From positions 11,083,501 to 11,147,500 of the forward strand of contig JAKNDB010000068.1 of the NCBI GenBank assembly GCA_024305405.1: a DNA stretch of 64,000 nt, read 5' to 3'. Below, one piece after another: positions 12,701-27,700 of the stretch. The first letter of the stretch is position 1. Every line of letters starts with the position of its first letter. Source of the stretch: Dirofilaria immitis (Eukaryota; Nematoda; Chromadorea; Rhabditida; Onchocercidae). The notes below the pieces were generated by a model. That model searched no databases. It worked only from the letters and a program-made list of their open reading frames with translations, and was not told the origin of the DNA. A program made the position numbers and the translations under genes.

Positions 12701-15700
12701 TTAGCGCGTCTCGAAGTCTAAAGATGAATGTAGACAATATTTTGAAGCATTCTTCAATTTTGAAATGTTTTTCATCTTCACAGAAATATGCTGCCAAATA
12801 GTAAATCAACTGATCCATTTGTTCTAATTGTTCTTGCATATTTTCCATATGTTCTCTTGAATTCTTTAAAAGTTGATAGGTTATATGATTCATTTATCCT
12901 TCAGAGAAACATAATTATCGTCACAAAATAGTCTAGACAATTTATAACTTTATTAGTGTTTCAGAAAAATGTACTTCTTTAAACATTGTTTTACTGTACA
13001 TAAGAAAGAATCTAGAAAATTTGATAAGTGGGGTCATAAAGTGAAATAATTTAAATATGAGATGTTTAGATATCTTTTAAAAAAAATTTTTTTCCAAAGC
13101 TTCAAATCGATAATTGAACAAAGATGAAAGAGAGACAAGAAAAAATAACTGAAGTGTACCATAAAATGTTGGCTAGTATTTTCAAAAAACCGAATATCGT
13201 TCCGTTTTATTACTTCAATACTCATGTTGCTCAATTTATCACTGATTATTCGAACGTCATTTCGGATTGATTCCAGTGATAGCCTGAAAAATTCTTGAAA
13301 AAACTCCTTTAAACTCATGCCAGTGGTCGAGCAGATTAATAATACAAGCAATTAAAGGATGAAAAATTTTGCTTGACCAGAATTTCAAAATTCGAAAAAG
13401 TTGCTTATGAAAATAAGCTAAGCTAGGCTCAGATAAAAGAAGTCGCCAACTATAGTCAAGAAGTTATATTATGTGCGTACATTCTATATGTATGAAAATT
13501 TTAATTAGACAAAAAAATTAGGATTTTGCTTTTTGATCTTAATATCTTGAATTTTCTTCATTCTTATCTCGAATACGTTTTCAAAAGTTTAATAAGTAGG
13601 CGATAATGCAATTAATGATCGATCAAACATTGCTTAAATTTGCACTAACTAAACTGGAATTAATGAACAGAAATTAATCAATTTTCTTTTCAAAGAAATT
13701 ATTCAGCAATATAACCTCGCGGCAACTGGTACTGTTAACAGTTCATCTAGCAATTTTTCCGCACATTCTCGATCTTGCTGGAAAAAACTAACTACTAGAT
13801 TATATTCGAAAAATGAATGAATAATTTTGCCATTAGCGGGAATTCCGTTTCAAATTGTTGAATCTTACAATTATCCGAAAAATTAGATTCTCATCCAATC
13901 TCGTGCTGTGTTTCAAAATATTCAACTTCGCATTTTTAAAGGACAAATACGCATGACAAATTGTTTGTAGACATATATCACCATCTTAATTCCCTAAACT
14001 TGTTCGGTATCTCACGATTCCGATTTATGAGTTAGAATAATTAAATAAGGATGTGAATGATGCCAAAAACAAAATTTGGCTAACCATTGCAATGAAATGG
14101 AGAAGTGTGATACTTTTTGTGTAGCCTTCACATCTAAGATTCTCCATAGTGAATTAAGTTTGAATCCGGCAGCATTGCCAAACGTTGCATTGCATTCAAA
14201 AATTGCCAATTTGTACAAGCATGCAAAAATTTTTGGCAACGCTTTGCTTTCTTTAATTTCTAAAATTTCGAACAACATATTCTTTGCTTCGTGCCATAAA
14301 AATTCTTCAAATATCAGTTTTTCTCATTGCTTATATAATTTGCCATTCTTTTCTCAAATATTGCTCGAAAAGAGTATCCATTCAAACAATACTGGATAGC
14401 TTAAATCATTGATCTTTTTGATTTCTTTATTTTTTTAAGAACAGTGTTATTTACTTAATAACTGTCTAAAACTATTTTCTTCTTAATATTATAATCTAAT
14501 CAATTTGTATTTATGCCTTCAATTTACAGGATTAAACGATGAACTAAGTAATAAAATCAAACCTATGCAACTGTTAATTATGGTATTAATATGAGGTAAC
14601 AAAGTTTCAAAAGCAATATTCAATTCTTCTTTCAAAATCATGCAATCCAAGATAAGCCTATAGTCCGATACAGTTAACAGATTTAAGAAGAACTGTTCAG
14701 CGATACCAAGTTGCGATTTATCGCCAGTAAATCCTTGTAAAATTTCAATCTGCAATCACAGATTTCAGTTCACACTTAAGTTTTATTATAGGAAAAATAT
14801 CTATTGTAATCAAACTATCAATAGTAGTCAAATTTCAAATATAATATTGCCCATTTTGCATTAAGTTATCAGTTGAAAGACTATTTTTTCTTTTTTATAA
14901 AATTACTCGTCTTTAATCACTTGATGCCTTCACCACTTATATACGTATCATCCGGCATTACGCTTTGCTTGTTAGTTTCTGACAAATTTTACACAATTTT
15001 TCTATCATTTATTAAATGAATGAAATATATTTCATTGTATCTTGATGAAATCAAAGAAATATACCTCTTCATTATCTGGTAAAATAGCACGAAGACTATT
15101 TAGCCGTTCAAGACCAAAAATTCTCCATGTCCATTTCGAACATTTTCGATAATTTGAAATGTACCTTGAAATATATACCTGCACTGGTTTAATGCAAGCT
15201 TCAAATTTTCAAAACAACATATTAATATTTCTTTTGAAAACAACAAAAATAATTATTTTAGAAAAATCAAAGCTACACTACCTTCTTTGAATTGTTTCAG
15301 GAAAATGCTCACGTTGAAACTTCGTTTATGTGACAGCAAAGTAATCACTGCGTTTTTTCTAGTTGTACGTCGTTTAATATTTGACGTATCAGTACATGTC
15401 CTGGTAGCAGCACAACTGAACATTGATTCCAGCTCATCGAAATTAAGATGAAGTTCTGAAAATTAAGTATGTCCCAAGATTAATATAAAAAAGGACCTCA
15501 AAAATTTGGACTTTTCTATAACGTAACATCAAATAAAAAATTAATATAAGATGGCAAGCTTTCTATGAAGTAAATTTTTAGCTTTTCCAAAAAATGAAAT
15601 ATTTGAAATATCACGGATACACGGTTATAATTCAAAAGCAATCTGGATAGATGCAGTCAAGTGCAAATTTCAGATTTTCATTCTCTATTGCAATATTTTT

Positions 15701-18700
15701 TGATATGAAGTATATTTATGGCAGATAGAATATTTCTCTTTTTTTTTAACCTTATGAGCTGATGAAAATTACGACTAGTCTTCTCTCAGAATAGGAATCA
15801 TTATTAGAATTATAATAATAAAAAGATTCTAATGGTACCATTTTCAGTTAGTCGTGCGGATGACATCCAAACGTTGTGAATTTTTGCATACCATCACCAA
15901 TTACCTAAATATTTTCAAATTTTATGATGCACTTCGTCCAAAAGATATGCGTTAATTTAAATTTTAAAATGCTAAAATTTCAAATTGATCATTTGAAATA
16001 TTTTCATTTAGTGATCTCTTCAGGCAGATAGGATTATGGGACTTTTGCGCCAATATTATCCATAAATACAATCCGTTAAAGATTCAGAAGTAATTTTTGA
16101 ACTTCCAACATTGAGCAAAATGGAATAGCTAAAAATTTTTAGACAAAGTGAAATAAATTAGAAATTTTGAAATTTAAAAAAGTCTTGGTAAATTTAAAAA
16201 CAGAAAAAATTTTATTAATTCTTTGAAATCTTCTCCTAAATTCTAAAACTGACCTTTTCAATTGGTATTTTGGTCCATTGAATTTGTTTCATTTGTGATC
16301 CAGCTTTAGGCATAGCTTTTGGTTTCAATGCCTTTGGTATGTCTAATTTTTTCTTTGATAATAGCCTAGACCCTTTGACATTTAGTTGTAGTGGTGGGGA
16401 GGTGGCGGTCCATTAGAAGTTTCTGATGATGGTGGCAGAGGTGGAGGAGGCGGTGGTGGCGGTGCTGGTGAAGATGATGTAACTATAGTTGATAATGTTA
16501 TACCAGGTACAGCTGATGCTGAAAAATAAATATAAAATATGCAATATATTTTGTGCTTTAATATGTACTTAAAAATAAATTACGAATTTCTGAATTATTA
16601 CATAATACATGCAAGATTTCCGAAAAAATAGCGTCAGAAAAGATGAAAATACTTTTTCAAAATGCATAGATAAGAAAATGCAAAAAGAAAAAGTGACGCG
16701 CATATGAAACTTTCAGTCCGAAAGACTTTCATACAAAAGCAATTGGATGATTTAAATCACAAGCCTTTTCCAATATTGATTGTTACCGTATTTGGCATGA
16801 AAATGCACTGGACCCAATAAGAGGAAGTTGCTAACTGTACTAAATCTCAAAAATTAAGGCATGTTTTAAGACAAACATCATTATTATCCGATCATTCAAT
16901 AAAATGATCCCGATCATATTGGAAATTTTATGGTCCCAGCCATTAAACTATTTCGTAAAATTCAGTCCTTAGTTAAATGAGTGTTAGAATTTCAATTTTT
17001 CAAAAAAATAAAAATAAAAATGAGGCCGAAGAAGTTCGTGTGAAAATTGGAATTATAAATAACATGAAATATAAATGTTATAAACCTTTAATGAGTTCAT
17101 CCTTTTTGTCCTTAACCTCTCCTTCAATTTTTGCTTGTCAGTTCCCATTGTCACTCCCATTATCATTTCAGCATCGTTCTTCAAGAAAAAAAATCCTCTT
17201 ATCACTTATCAACTTAATGATTTCTTTTAGACAATTGACAATAAAAATTAACACCTTTTCTGAGCATCTATTGTGGATTCCATTTCAAAAATATTATAAA
17301 TCCTCTGACAGATATATGTAACTGACAAGAATTCAGTATAAATATCAGTGTCTTTCATTAATTTTTTATCAGAAGTCAGCGCAGATCAAGTCAAAAAATT
17401 AGCGGAATCATGAGATAATGTTTAATGCATAGACAGTGATATCGTATAGTATGATATCGTATAGCAAGTAAGAAACTTATCCATGTGTATAATTGTTAAA
17501 ATAAAGGATTGGTTTCAATTTTAAAACATCAATAAAATCCTAATTATTTATTTGAAATTATCGCTACATTAGTGATTATATTATTAGTACCGATTAAAAT
17601 AATGATAAACTGATTTACTTCAACAAACCAAAAATAATTTCCTTTATGTACTATTACAGAAGAATGAAAAAACTTAATTAACTGACTTACCGGATTACAT
17701 TTAAGCAATAACGCCTCGATCAGTTGCTTAAGATTGCTGACGTTAACTGAATCTGTCTTATTTTTTAGTAAATTTATCAGTTCTATGAGAGTAGTGCTAT
17801 CCTTGTAACATGGATCATCCAAACTCTGAAATATTTCAACGTCCTAACGAATTTTACTAATAATGAAAAAATGAAGAATTACTGTTTCCATGAACATTTG
17901 AATATGACAAAAAAAAATATTAGAAAAAAAAAAACTCATATAGACAAAAGGAAAATTTCTATTTCTCTTAGTTCTTTGTTACTTTTATCATAAATTTATA
18001 AAATGAACTTTGAAACTGTATTAGATAAAATTTGAATGAATCAAATTGAAAAGAAGATTCGGATGAAGAAATTCGTGTATAATTAGCCAATTTTAATAAA
18101 ATAAACAAATCTTATCCTAGTTGCTTCTTCAAATTATACACACTAACCATCTCAAATTTAATCAAAATGTTCACTGCTGAAAAACCACTATGTTTTAAAC
18201 CGGGAAATTGAAAAATTCAAAAAGATTTAAATTTTAGCATTCAGTAATTTTGCTTTGTCATTGCTGAATAATCAATTTAATTCTATTATCTTTGAAATTC
18301 GATTATTTAGCTCATATGATTTTAAACCAGTAGAATGAATTTTTAATATTGTTTTAATTCATGAATTTCTAACAGAAAATTTTCCGCCATTCACTAACAA
18401 ATTTATTTATTTTTTTGTTCAAATTATTACTACTCTAGGCCTTTCAATAACCTTTTTTCTTAAGTTATCTCATATTTTTACTTTGAACATGCATAACTTA
18501 CATTTCTTAATAGGACATATACACATATATTTCGTTTTACTCATTTACATTTAGCGATTTTGTTGAATATCTGATATAAACCTCAGACACACAAATAAAC
18601 ACACATTTATAAAGTCTATTATCGCTATGTTTGATTATCCAATAATATAAATTTTTCATTTTTTCAATTCTTCATTAAAGATTGTGAATTTTTTGGAATG

Positions 18701-21700
18701 CTTTTCGAAAAAGCAACAACTTTAAAGTATGGTATATAAGTGCAAATTTTTGTACATTATTATTCCAAGACGGCGATGAATGGACCGTTTCCACAGAAGC
18801 CATTCGATATTCTTCTTCTTCTTCTTCACTTTCTTCAGTGAATGAATTCGAATCTTCAGCTTCTGTAAAAGATGACGATCGACCTGAAAATACATCTCAT
18901 ATTTTTGACCTTCTAACTTGAATATCTGAAAAAGAAAAAAGAATAAATCTTTCCTGCTTATAGAAAACTAAACTTATTCATTCGAAAATAGAAAAAAATG
19001 CTACCTCTTATGCATGTATCACTATTTTGCGAATGTTCCAACTGCCAATGCTCAATTTGTTCGCTTATTTCGCGGTCGAATTCGCCAAATATACCGCTGC
19101 TTAAAAGTGATCTGAAATATGTTCACTACTTCGGAATTACTTTTCTTTTAATTTATTAAAATTGACATAACACAACAATGATTATCATTTTAAATATCGT
19201 AGACAGATTAAAACTCTGAACAGCAAATACATCCTATCAAATGGTTTCATCGGGCATTATTTTCCTCGGATCACATCCAAGAATTGTTTTTCCTGTTTCA
19301 TGTCCAACATACTGATATTATCAACAAGCCGAAAAGTAGTCAGATATTAAAATGACTAACATTAAAATGTAATTAGCATGAAAACATAAGTATAAAATGT
19401 GATTTTTGGGCTTACTAAAGAAGAGCCAGATGAAGTAAATTTGTGAAGTAAATAATTTTCCGTTTTCTCTGAATCGCATTGAAAACAATTTTTGATAAGT
19501 AAATAAATTCATAAAAACATATTGCTTGAATTTCAAAATAAAAAGGAAAAGAAAGAGAAGAAAAATAAACAGAACATTCGTTTTGGAATGAAATGATTTT
19601 TGACCTCGTGTGAACTTTAGGTATTGTACACATACAATTCATCAACTAAACCTCGTAACCCAGTTTCCCGTTTAAAACCTCTCCATCTTAATCACAAAGC
19701 TCAGAACTGATCATCATACGTAATGCGAACAAAATCTTATTAGTCCTTTTCCAGTTGATCGTCTCAGATCATATCTGGTGGCTTTGAAATTTAGAGGAGT
19801 AGTTGATTTTCCGCAAAATTGATTTCATGGTAGAATAGTGTATAATACGTTATCAGAAAATATCAAACATAAGAGAAATTTTTTCCATATGATAAGCTTG
19901 CAGAAGTTACTAATAAAGTTGATTGCTTTTTTATCCTCTGAACACTTTTTTTTTTTAAATTTTAATTTGAATCATGAGCAATTTGATGGGAGAAGAAAAA
20001 CTTATTAGATGCGAATTTTTTGAGAGATAAATGCTAAATGTATTTACATATTATTCAATGCCGAAGTCTTCCGATGATGACACGCTGTCCATCAAGGGAA
20101 ACTTATCAATTACAGAAAAAGATCTATGATATATATACACACGATGTCATCTGTCTAATTGTTGAATTCAATTGTTGAATAGACTATTGAGAGAAACACA
20201 CTCATTTCTTTGCATCTGTTCAAAATACTTCAGTTTAAAAATTCCTCCTCTACTTGTTTAGATTTTCACATCAATCTTTTCAAATTTTGTAATGGAATTA
20301 TAAGAATTCAACTCTTCCTTTCGTTTATATTTCATAATGCGGAACAAATGGTTTAGCATTTTATAGGCATTCTATGTCCAAAATTATATATGTAATAGTA
20401 ATGATAAGATGGAACTATAATATTAATTTTTACATAATACATCTCTAATCATATAAATGTAACTAGAACGGATAGCTTTTTTCCTTTTTTTGTATTCTGT
20501 TATTGTATGTAAGAAAAATGTTTGCTATTTCAGTAGCTAATTTTGAAAACAATATGCAAATTGGCATAGACCAAAACAACAGTGAATAATTTGAAGTGAA
20601 TATATGAAGAGATTAATATGAGAATGAAAATTGTCGAGATAAAAAGAATAATATGTGAAGCATTGCTAACATTTCACTCAATCATTTAGATAATTGAATG
20701 GTTTGTTAAACGATTAAACATATAATCTAAACTAATGAAAAGATATGGTAACCATATCAGTTCTATTTATTCAGGCACAGTGCAGAAGAAACTAATCATC
20801 ATAAGCATAACAAAGGATAAGGATGAAAATCATCGAAACAAAAGAATAATATATGAAATTATGATCATATAACAATTAAAGCATATTTAGACACTTCAAT
20901 AAAATGGAATAGATACATTAGTAAATTGTAAGTTAGATCAAAGAATATACTAGCATTTTTGAGTGACAGATAATTAATAAATAAATGAAAAAAATTATTA
21001 TTCATCAACAGAATTTTTACTTTTTAACAGATGGAATCTTTGTTGAGCTTATTATCCTCTAGTAATCTCATTGTTATGATAATAAAACGCTATTCAAATA
21101 TTAATCAAATCGGAAAGTGTTAATCGTATTTTGCTAATTTGATGAGTGTACATCTGCTAAATATCTCATTAAAAGCTTATAATCGAATAATGTAATTTAT
21201 AATAAAAAATTATGATATAAATCATTATGTTAATAAAATATCATGATTTTAGTAAAATAGATTGAACGAAGGCCGCATTTCAACCCTTATATTACTTATG
21301 CTAATAAAATGCTGCGATTGTATCATTGTTAAGCAATAATCGAATAATAAAAATTAAGATGGAAATTTAAAATGTAAAATATTAAGAAAAAAATTAGATA
21401 ATGAATGAAAGAAATGATAAAATTTCAGTGAAAATGAATATTATAGAATAAAAATTTGTATGATAAAATCAATAAAGACAGATTGCAAGAAAACGAAAAA
21501 TAAAAATAAACGATCAGAAAGCAAAAAAAATGTCTAAAAATGCAGGTATTAATAAAGCGAGAAATCACAATTTTTGTTAATCGCTATTTAAAATCAAAGC
21601 CTTGGATAACATCTTTTCGATATGATAATTTCATATTCAAAGCATTTATTTCTTCATCTTATCAATTGTAATGATGCCAATACCTAACAAATGTTCGCGT

Positions 21701-24700
21701 GAAAGGGAGCCCAAATTAAGCAAATCAAGGAAAACATAAATGAATAAGTGTCTAAATCAAAATAGATAAACTAGTTTGCATTCTATGTATTATTGGTCAA
21801 TGTCCAGAATCACATTATGTTAAAGAATTGGAAAATAAAATCTCTAGGGATTCTGGTGAAATCATTAAATTAAATTACAAAGTTATCTATTCTAACATCA
21901 ATATACACCTCGAAAAATCATTATCAATAAGTTATCAGGCTATCATGGAACTCTAGGAGTGAAATAGAGGACAGAGGTTGTCATTGAACTAACATAAAAG
22001 CAACGAGGAATAAATAGATTATAAGGATGACTAATAACTTTCGATGCATCATATTACTTTCTCGTCACTGTTTGCATAAATGGAAGAAGGAAGAGCCGAA
22101 TGACGAAAAAAGAATGTTTAAAGTGATTTTGTCTTTTCACTTCAATATTTGAGATATTTTTAGATATGTACAATGAATTGAGAATAAAAATCAAAAGTGA
22201 TAACATGTCGTGCGGATATTACGCTTCGTATGTATTTATATTTCCACGTGTAACGTGAAATCAGATTGTCACAACACGCATATAACTTACGTTAATTCAT
22301 TACTTTCACTAAATCATTTCAGGATGAATAGGATAGATGTTATCGCATTGAATTTGATTTTATTGCTTTCTTTCTCTAATTAAAAATTTTTTCAGTATAT
22401 TCAAATTTGAAAAATTTTTTATCCATTCCTCAGTCTGATTAGATATTATCATAAAAATCCTCTCCTGCATGGTTTATTTTATCTATTCATTGATTATTGG
22501 ACGAGAAAATAAGACGATCAAAATTCATGAAAAGTTTAATTTAATCTACACATTCGCCTTCATTTTCTACCTCCTGCTGTTCACTAAACTACATCTTAGG
22601 AAAGAAATATCCTTCACGTTTGCTTTCATACTTCAATTTATTGCACAAATAAATTGAAATTTCATTTCCTTCTTTTCAACGTCGTCCTTGATTGACATTT
22701 TTGACCAAAACTTGCTGCTATTATATGAGATCATTTCATGCTTTTCTCTTTTTTTTTTTTTTTTCACATTGAATTGTTAATGTAAGCCTATTGAATACCA
22801 AGAAATACGTCGCAATGAATAATTTTTCTTACTTTTACCTCCATTATATCGTCCTCATTTAGGGACTCTAACAAATTAATTTTTTCATCAACAAGCAATT
22901 TTTTCTAAAAATCAATCATACACTTAACAAACAACTTTCCGAGAAATTTTTAAATAACTCAAATTTTGTAAATTAAATGAGCAATAGCTGATTTGATGTT
23001 ACTACTCTAATATAGAGCTTATTTTAATTTGTGTTGAATAACTGTTCATTTTTTAATATAGAGCTTATTTTAATTTGTGTCGGATAACTTATTTTAATTT
23101 GTGTCGAATAACTGTTCATTTTTTTCAGATTATGAAAATTTTGACAAAATCCGACTTAACATATATTTCAAAGGCATCACACACGCATGTCGATCGAACA
23201 GATAATTCCATGATGATAACTGCGGAAATCATGCAGTCAAAATCATTAATAGCATGATAAACGAGAGTTAGAAAAACATGTCGGTAGATAAAATGTTCAT
23301 ATTCTGCAGCAAATATGAGTTATACATTTTACAAAATTCGTGAAGAAAATCTATATTAATAGAGGAATCATGACTAACATATCACTATCAAGACTATGCA
23401 TTGATCACTATTTTAAAATCAAGATTGTAAACCATTATTACAAAACAATTCATAGAATGGATTTCTTCCTTTCAATCAAATATTTAATTGTTTTAAGTTT
23501 ATTAATTCTTATAGGTTGGTTATATTCTCTGGTATTTTAAAAGCTTATTTCAAAATAAAAAGAAATTTTAGCAAATTTTTAGTAAATTTTTGATAAATTT
23601 TTGTAAATTTATCAAAAATTCTTCATAATTCGATATATAATTTTGTACCATTGAACAAGATGAGCAATGTTATCGATAACGATTATAAGAAAAGATGAAA
23701 TTCGAACTATTAAATTAAATATATTTAACAACAAAAGGGTACAAATGATTATTCATACAACAAATCTAATTGTTTGCATCATCTATATTTTTATTACTAA
23801 GTTTTTGAGCTATTTTTGAAATCAATACTGCTCTAAATTCGGGATGGTTCAAATCTTTTGAAATAGTATAATCGAATAAAGAAAAGGACTTGAGAAAGAA
23901 TTACAATGCAAAGATCCAGAAATTAAAAAGGTGAAGAAATAAAACGAAAGGACATATAATTTTAAACCATTTTTAGATAAAATTTGCCTTTCCACTAATG
24001 CAAACTCGACATAATTGAAATAAGCTGAAATGGATTGATCTGTCAAAATGATGTGATTTACATTATGCTAATCATGGAATAAAGGGAAGGGATATGCGAA
24101 TATTTAATAAATAACTGTCTTTTATGTATGCTTTCAAAAATGTGTGGAAAGTATGAATAATTTATTAGAAAAAAGGAGAAGACTAAAATTATCTTCACGT
24201 TATTAATATTTCACTGGTCAAACATAAATAAAAAAATAAAGAAAAGTCGGATAGATTCACTATTGAATTTTGAGAGATTTTTCTTTACTGCATTTCAAAG
24301 TTTTTAAATGCTTAATCAGTGTCATGTTTGATCATGTTGATTTTTGTTGTTTGCTTCATCCTTAAGAGTATATTTGATTAGCATTATTTATGATCCAAAG
24401 ATATAAATATTTTTATTGTAAATAGAAATGATAAAATTGCCCTAATGCTACACTACATTATCATCTATTACGACTTTGCAGGAAATTTGTCAAAAATGTT
24501 GGTTTAGTTAGCAGTTGACGAAATATTCCCTTTAAATAGTCAACTATTTTTGGTAATTAAAATTATAAAATTGCACAAAAATAAATTAGTGATGGAATAA
24601 TTTATGCTTCGAAAGAATGAAATTTAAATAAATATAAATTTGCAATGATTTCTATAAATTGCATAAAATAATTTTTATGCATAGGAAAGAGTTGGATTCG

Positions 24701-27700
24701 ATAGTAAACACAAGTACATACATATTTGTATTATCCATTCAAAGAAATGTATATTTTCAAGATGAAAATAATCTCTATAAAAATGATTGATTATATATCT
24801 TTCACACTGAAATTAATCAGTTCTAATTTATAATTGACGAAATAAAAAATAGTATATTATTTGTGATAAAAAATTAATAGCCAGTTGAAAAGTGTGAATC
24901 ATTTTTTGCTTATTTCCGATATAACTACAAATCTATACTCTTCTATTGAAATAAGGTTAGCTGTTAGGAAAGGAAAAATAATATTTAGGATGTGAAAATG
25001 TCAAAACCATTAGTATGATGCACTGGCCGTGGTACCTTCAACTTATTGTTTGCAATGACGGACTAAATATTTTTAAAGGGAATCAAAAGTCGATAATATG
25101 ATTGCTTAAAATTTGTATTAGAAAATAACTGAAAAATAGGAAAATTGTTGAGATTGATAGATCAACGCGAAACTAAATAATTGACAAAACGAAATGAACA
25201 TTGATGCTTTATAAATGATGGCAAATGGTATGGAAGAAAACAGAGATATTTCATATGAACAGATGATGATGATAAAGAATGATAATATTTGTGAGTGATA
25301 GTGGGTACTGGTTACTGTATGACATGATTGTTACAGAGTAGATACAAAATAACAACTTCCAGTTACAATATGAGAAGATGAGAAAAGCAGTGCAGCAAGA
25401 ATGTTCTTTATTGTCCTTCAGGAAAAGCTTGGGAAATTAAAATTAAAGAATTATAATTTCTAGTGGTCACAATTCGTTTGCGTGATTCCCTTCTACGTTT
25501 GAAAGAGGCGATATTAGCATAAAGTGAGTAATGAACTAATTTGAGTAAAGAGCAATTACGTAATTTTAAAATTGATAATGAAGATTTGTAACGGATATAT
25601 CAAATCATCAATTCTATGTAGAATGATTTATTTCATTTATTATTTTGGAAAAAGAGTGCTCTGTTCATGAATAGATATGAGAAAGATTTTAGCAACATCC
25701 AAGGCATAATAACTTCTGACGAAAATCAGATTAAGAATTTTCAAATTTTTGCTTGTCGAAATTAAATAAAATTAAAAAGAAAAAGGATTACATCGAGAAT
25801 AGAAATTAAAGAGAAAATAAAGGAGTAAAATACCATACCTTATTTCACCGACACGTTCACTGACGTTCAATTCTGAAATTATTTAAATTAGAATAGTGAG
25901 CAAACGTCATTTTGTTATCCCATTTAATGGCATATTTTGAATAGGAAGATTAATATTTATGATTCAAGGTTGTATATTGTATAAATAATAATCTAGAATT
26001 ATTTTATTTTAAAACCAGCTTATTGTTATCTTGAAAAATAAATTTCAAAATTAATTTATTCAAGTAGAAAAATTTCCACATAAAAACTGAAAGAAAAAAT
26101 TACTAAAATTTATAAATAAAAATATATTAATGAGATTTTCAGATTTTCATTAGTTATTAGAATTCAAAATAGACTACAATAACTACTGCGTTTATTATTT
26201 TTCTTTGCTATGTTTCCTCATATTTGTAATTAGTATAATTGTTTGGCAGCTCTTGATCGCTTCATAAAAAAATCAGATCGAATTACTTTTGATTATCATT
26301 CAATCACTTCATATATTTTAAAACAAAGTGAGAAAAATGATAAAAAGAAAAAAGATTAAACGTCAATTTGCTCTGTTTTGTCTCAACGTAGACATTAGCA
26401 AATTTATCAGTTTTGATACTAAATGAGAACAAAATAAAGCAGCTAAAAAATTGATTGCATAGTTCAAGCGCTAATTATTATTTGAAGATAGAGAAGTAGC
26501 ATTATCAATGATATAAATGTTTATATCATTGCCGCTTACAACAACTTAAGCTTACGCGAAGTTTTCATTTGAATGTTTTCAAGAATATTAAAAAAATGCG
26601 ACTAACAGTTTCTATAAATTATTGATATGTCAATGCATTTTCATTAAAAAAAAATTCCTTGTTAAAAAAATTACGGAATGTAGGAAAACATGTGATAATA
26701 TCATTGATTAAATTCAAACAACGTAATTCAGAAAAAAATTGGAGGATTTTACTAGAATCAATTGATCACTGCATTGAGCTAAATGCGAAAATTGAGATAC
26801 ATACGTCACCAAGTTTGACTTTAATAAATGCAACTTTGTTTCTATGATGCTCACATAAAAAACAGCATTTAAAAAAATCACATCGAACTAAAGAAATTAC
26901 GGCAAATTATGTTGTTAAATTGGGTAAGTTGAAAATATTAAGCTTTTTAAAAACTATGGCAAATGGCAAAAAAAAATTAAGAATGGAAAAATTGAAAATG
27001 AAATGCCGTAGTGTTCAGAGCAAATTATATAATTTAGTACTTAAATATCTAAATTTATTGATCTATTTAATTTTGATGGAAAAAAATAACAAATAAAAGA
27101 TAGCAGTTGCAAGACAGCAGTATTCTGAAGTTGATTGAAATGATGAATATGTCCGACAAATTGTTTTCTAGAAAAATTATTCTTTCTAAGCTTTTAATCC
27201 AAAAAAGTCCTACCAATATGTATATTCCCCTTATGAACAAATCATTGCCAATAATTCTTGTTTACACACTAATGAATTAAAAGATTTTTCATAGGTGGAA
27301 AAGAGCGTAAATTTAGGAATTTATCTGAGATGTTTTGTCAATAAGTTTTTCTCCTGATGAGTGAATTTAAAGATAAGCATTTTTAATCTCATTCATCCAA
27401 GGAATGATTTCTCTTTAAAATTTTCTTGTCTTCACCCAAGATCTTCCAATGATTAATGAAGCATCCACCTTAATCTTTCAGGATTTCTTAGAATTTAATT
27501 ATTTTGAGATATCAAGAGAAATCAATAATTGTGGCACGTAAAATAATACATATGAAGCTACAAAAGTTTCCTTTTTTTGTAAAAAAATTGAGGACTCTAG
27601 AAAGACATATAGGATAAAAATAATAAAACATTGTTAATTTATCTATATAAGTGGAACAGGTAGAGTAATTGATTATTCCACATATAAAATATGATTATTG

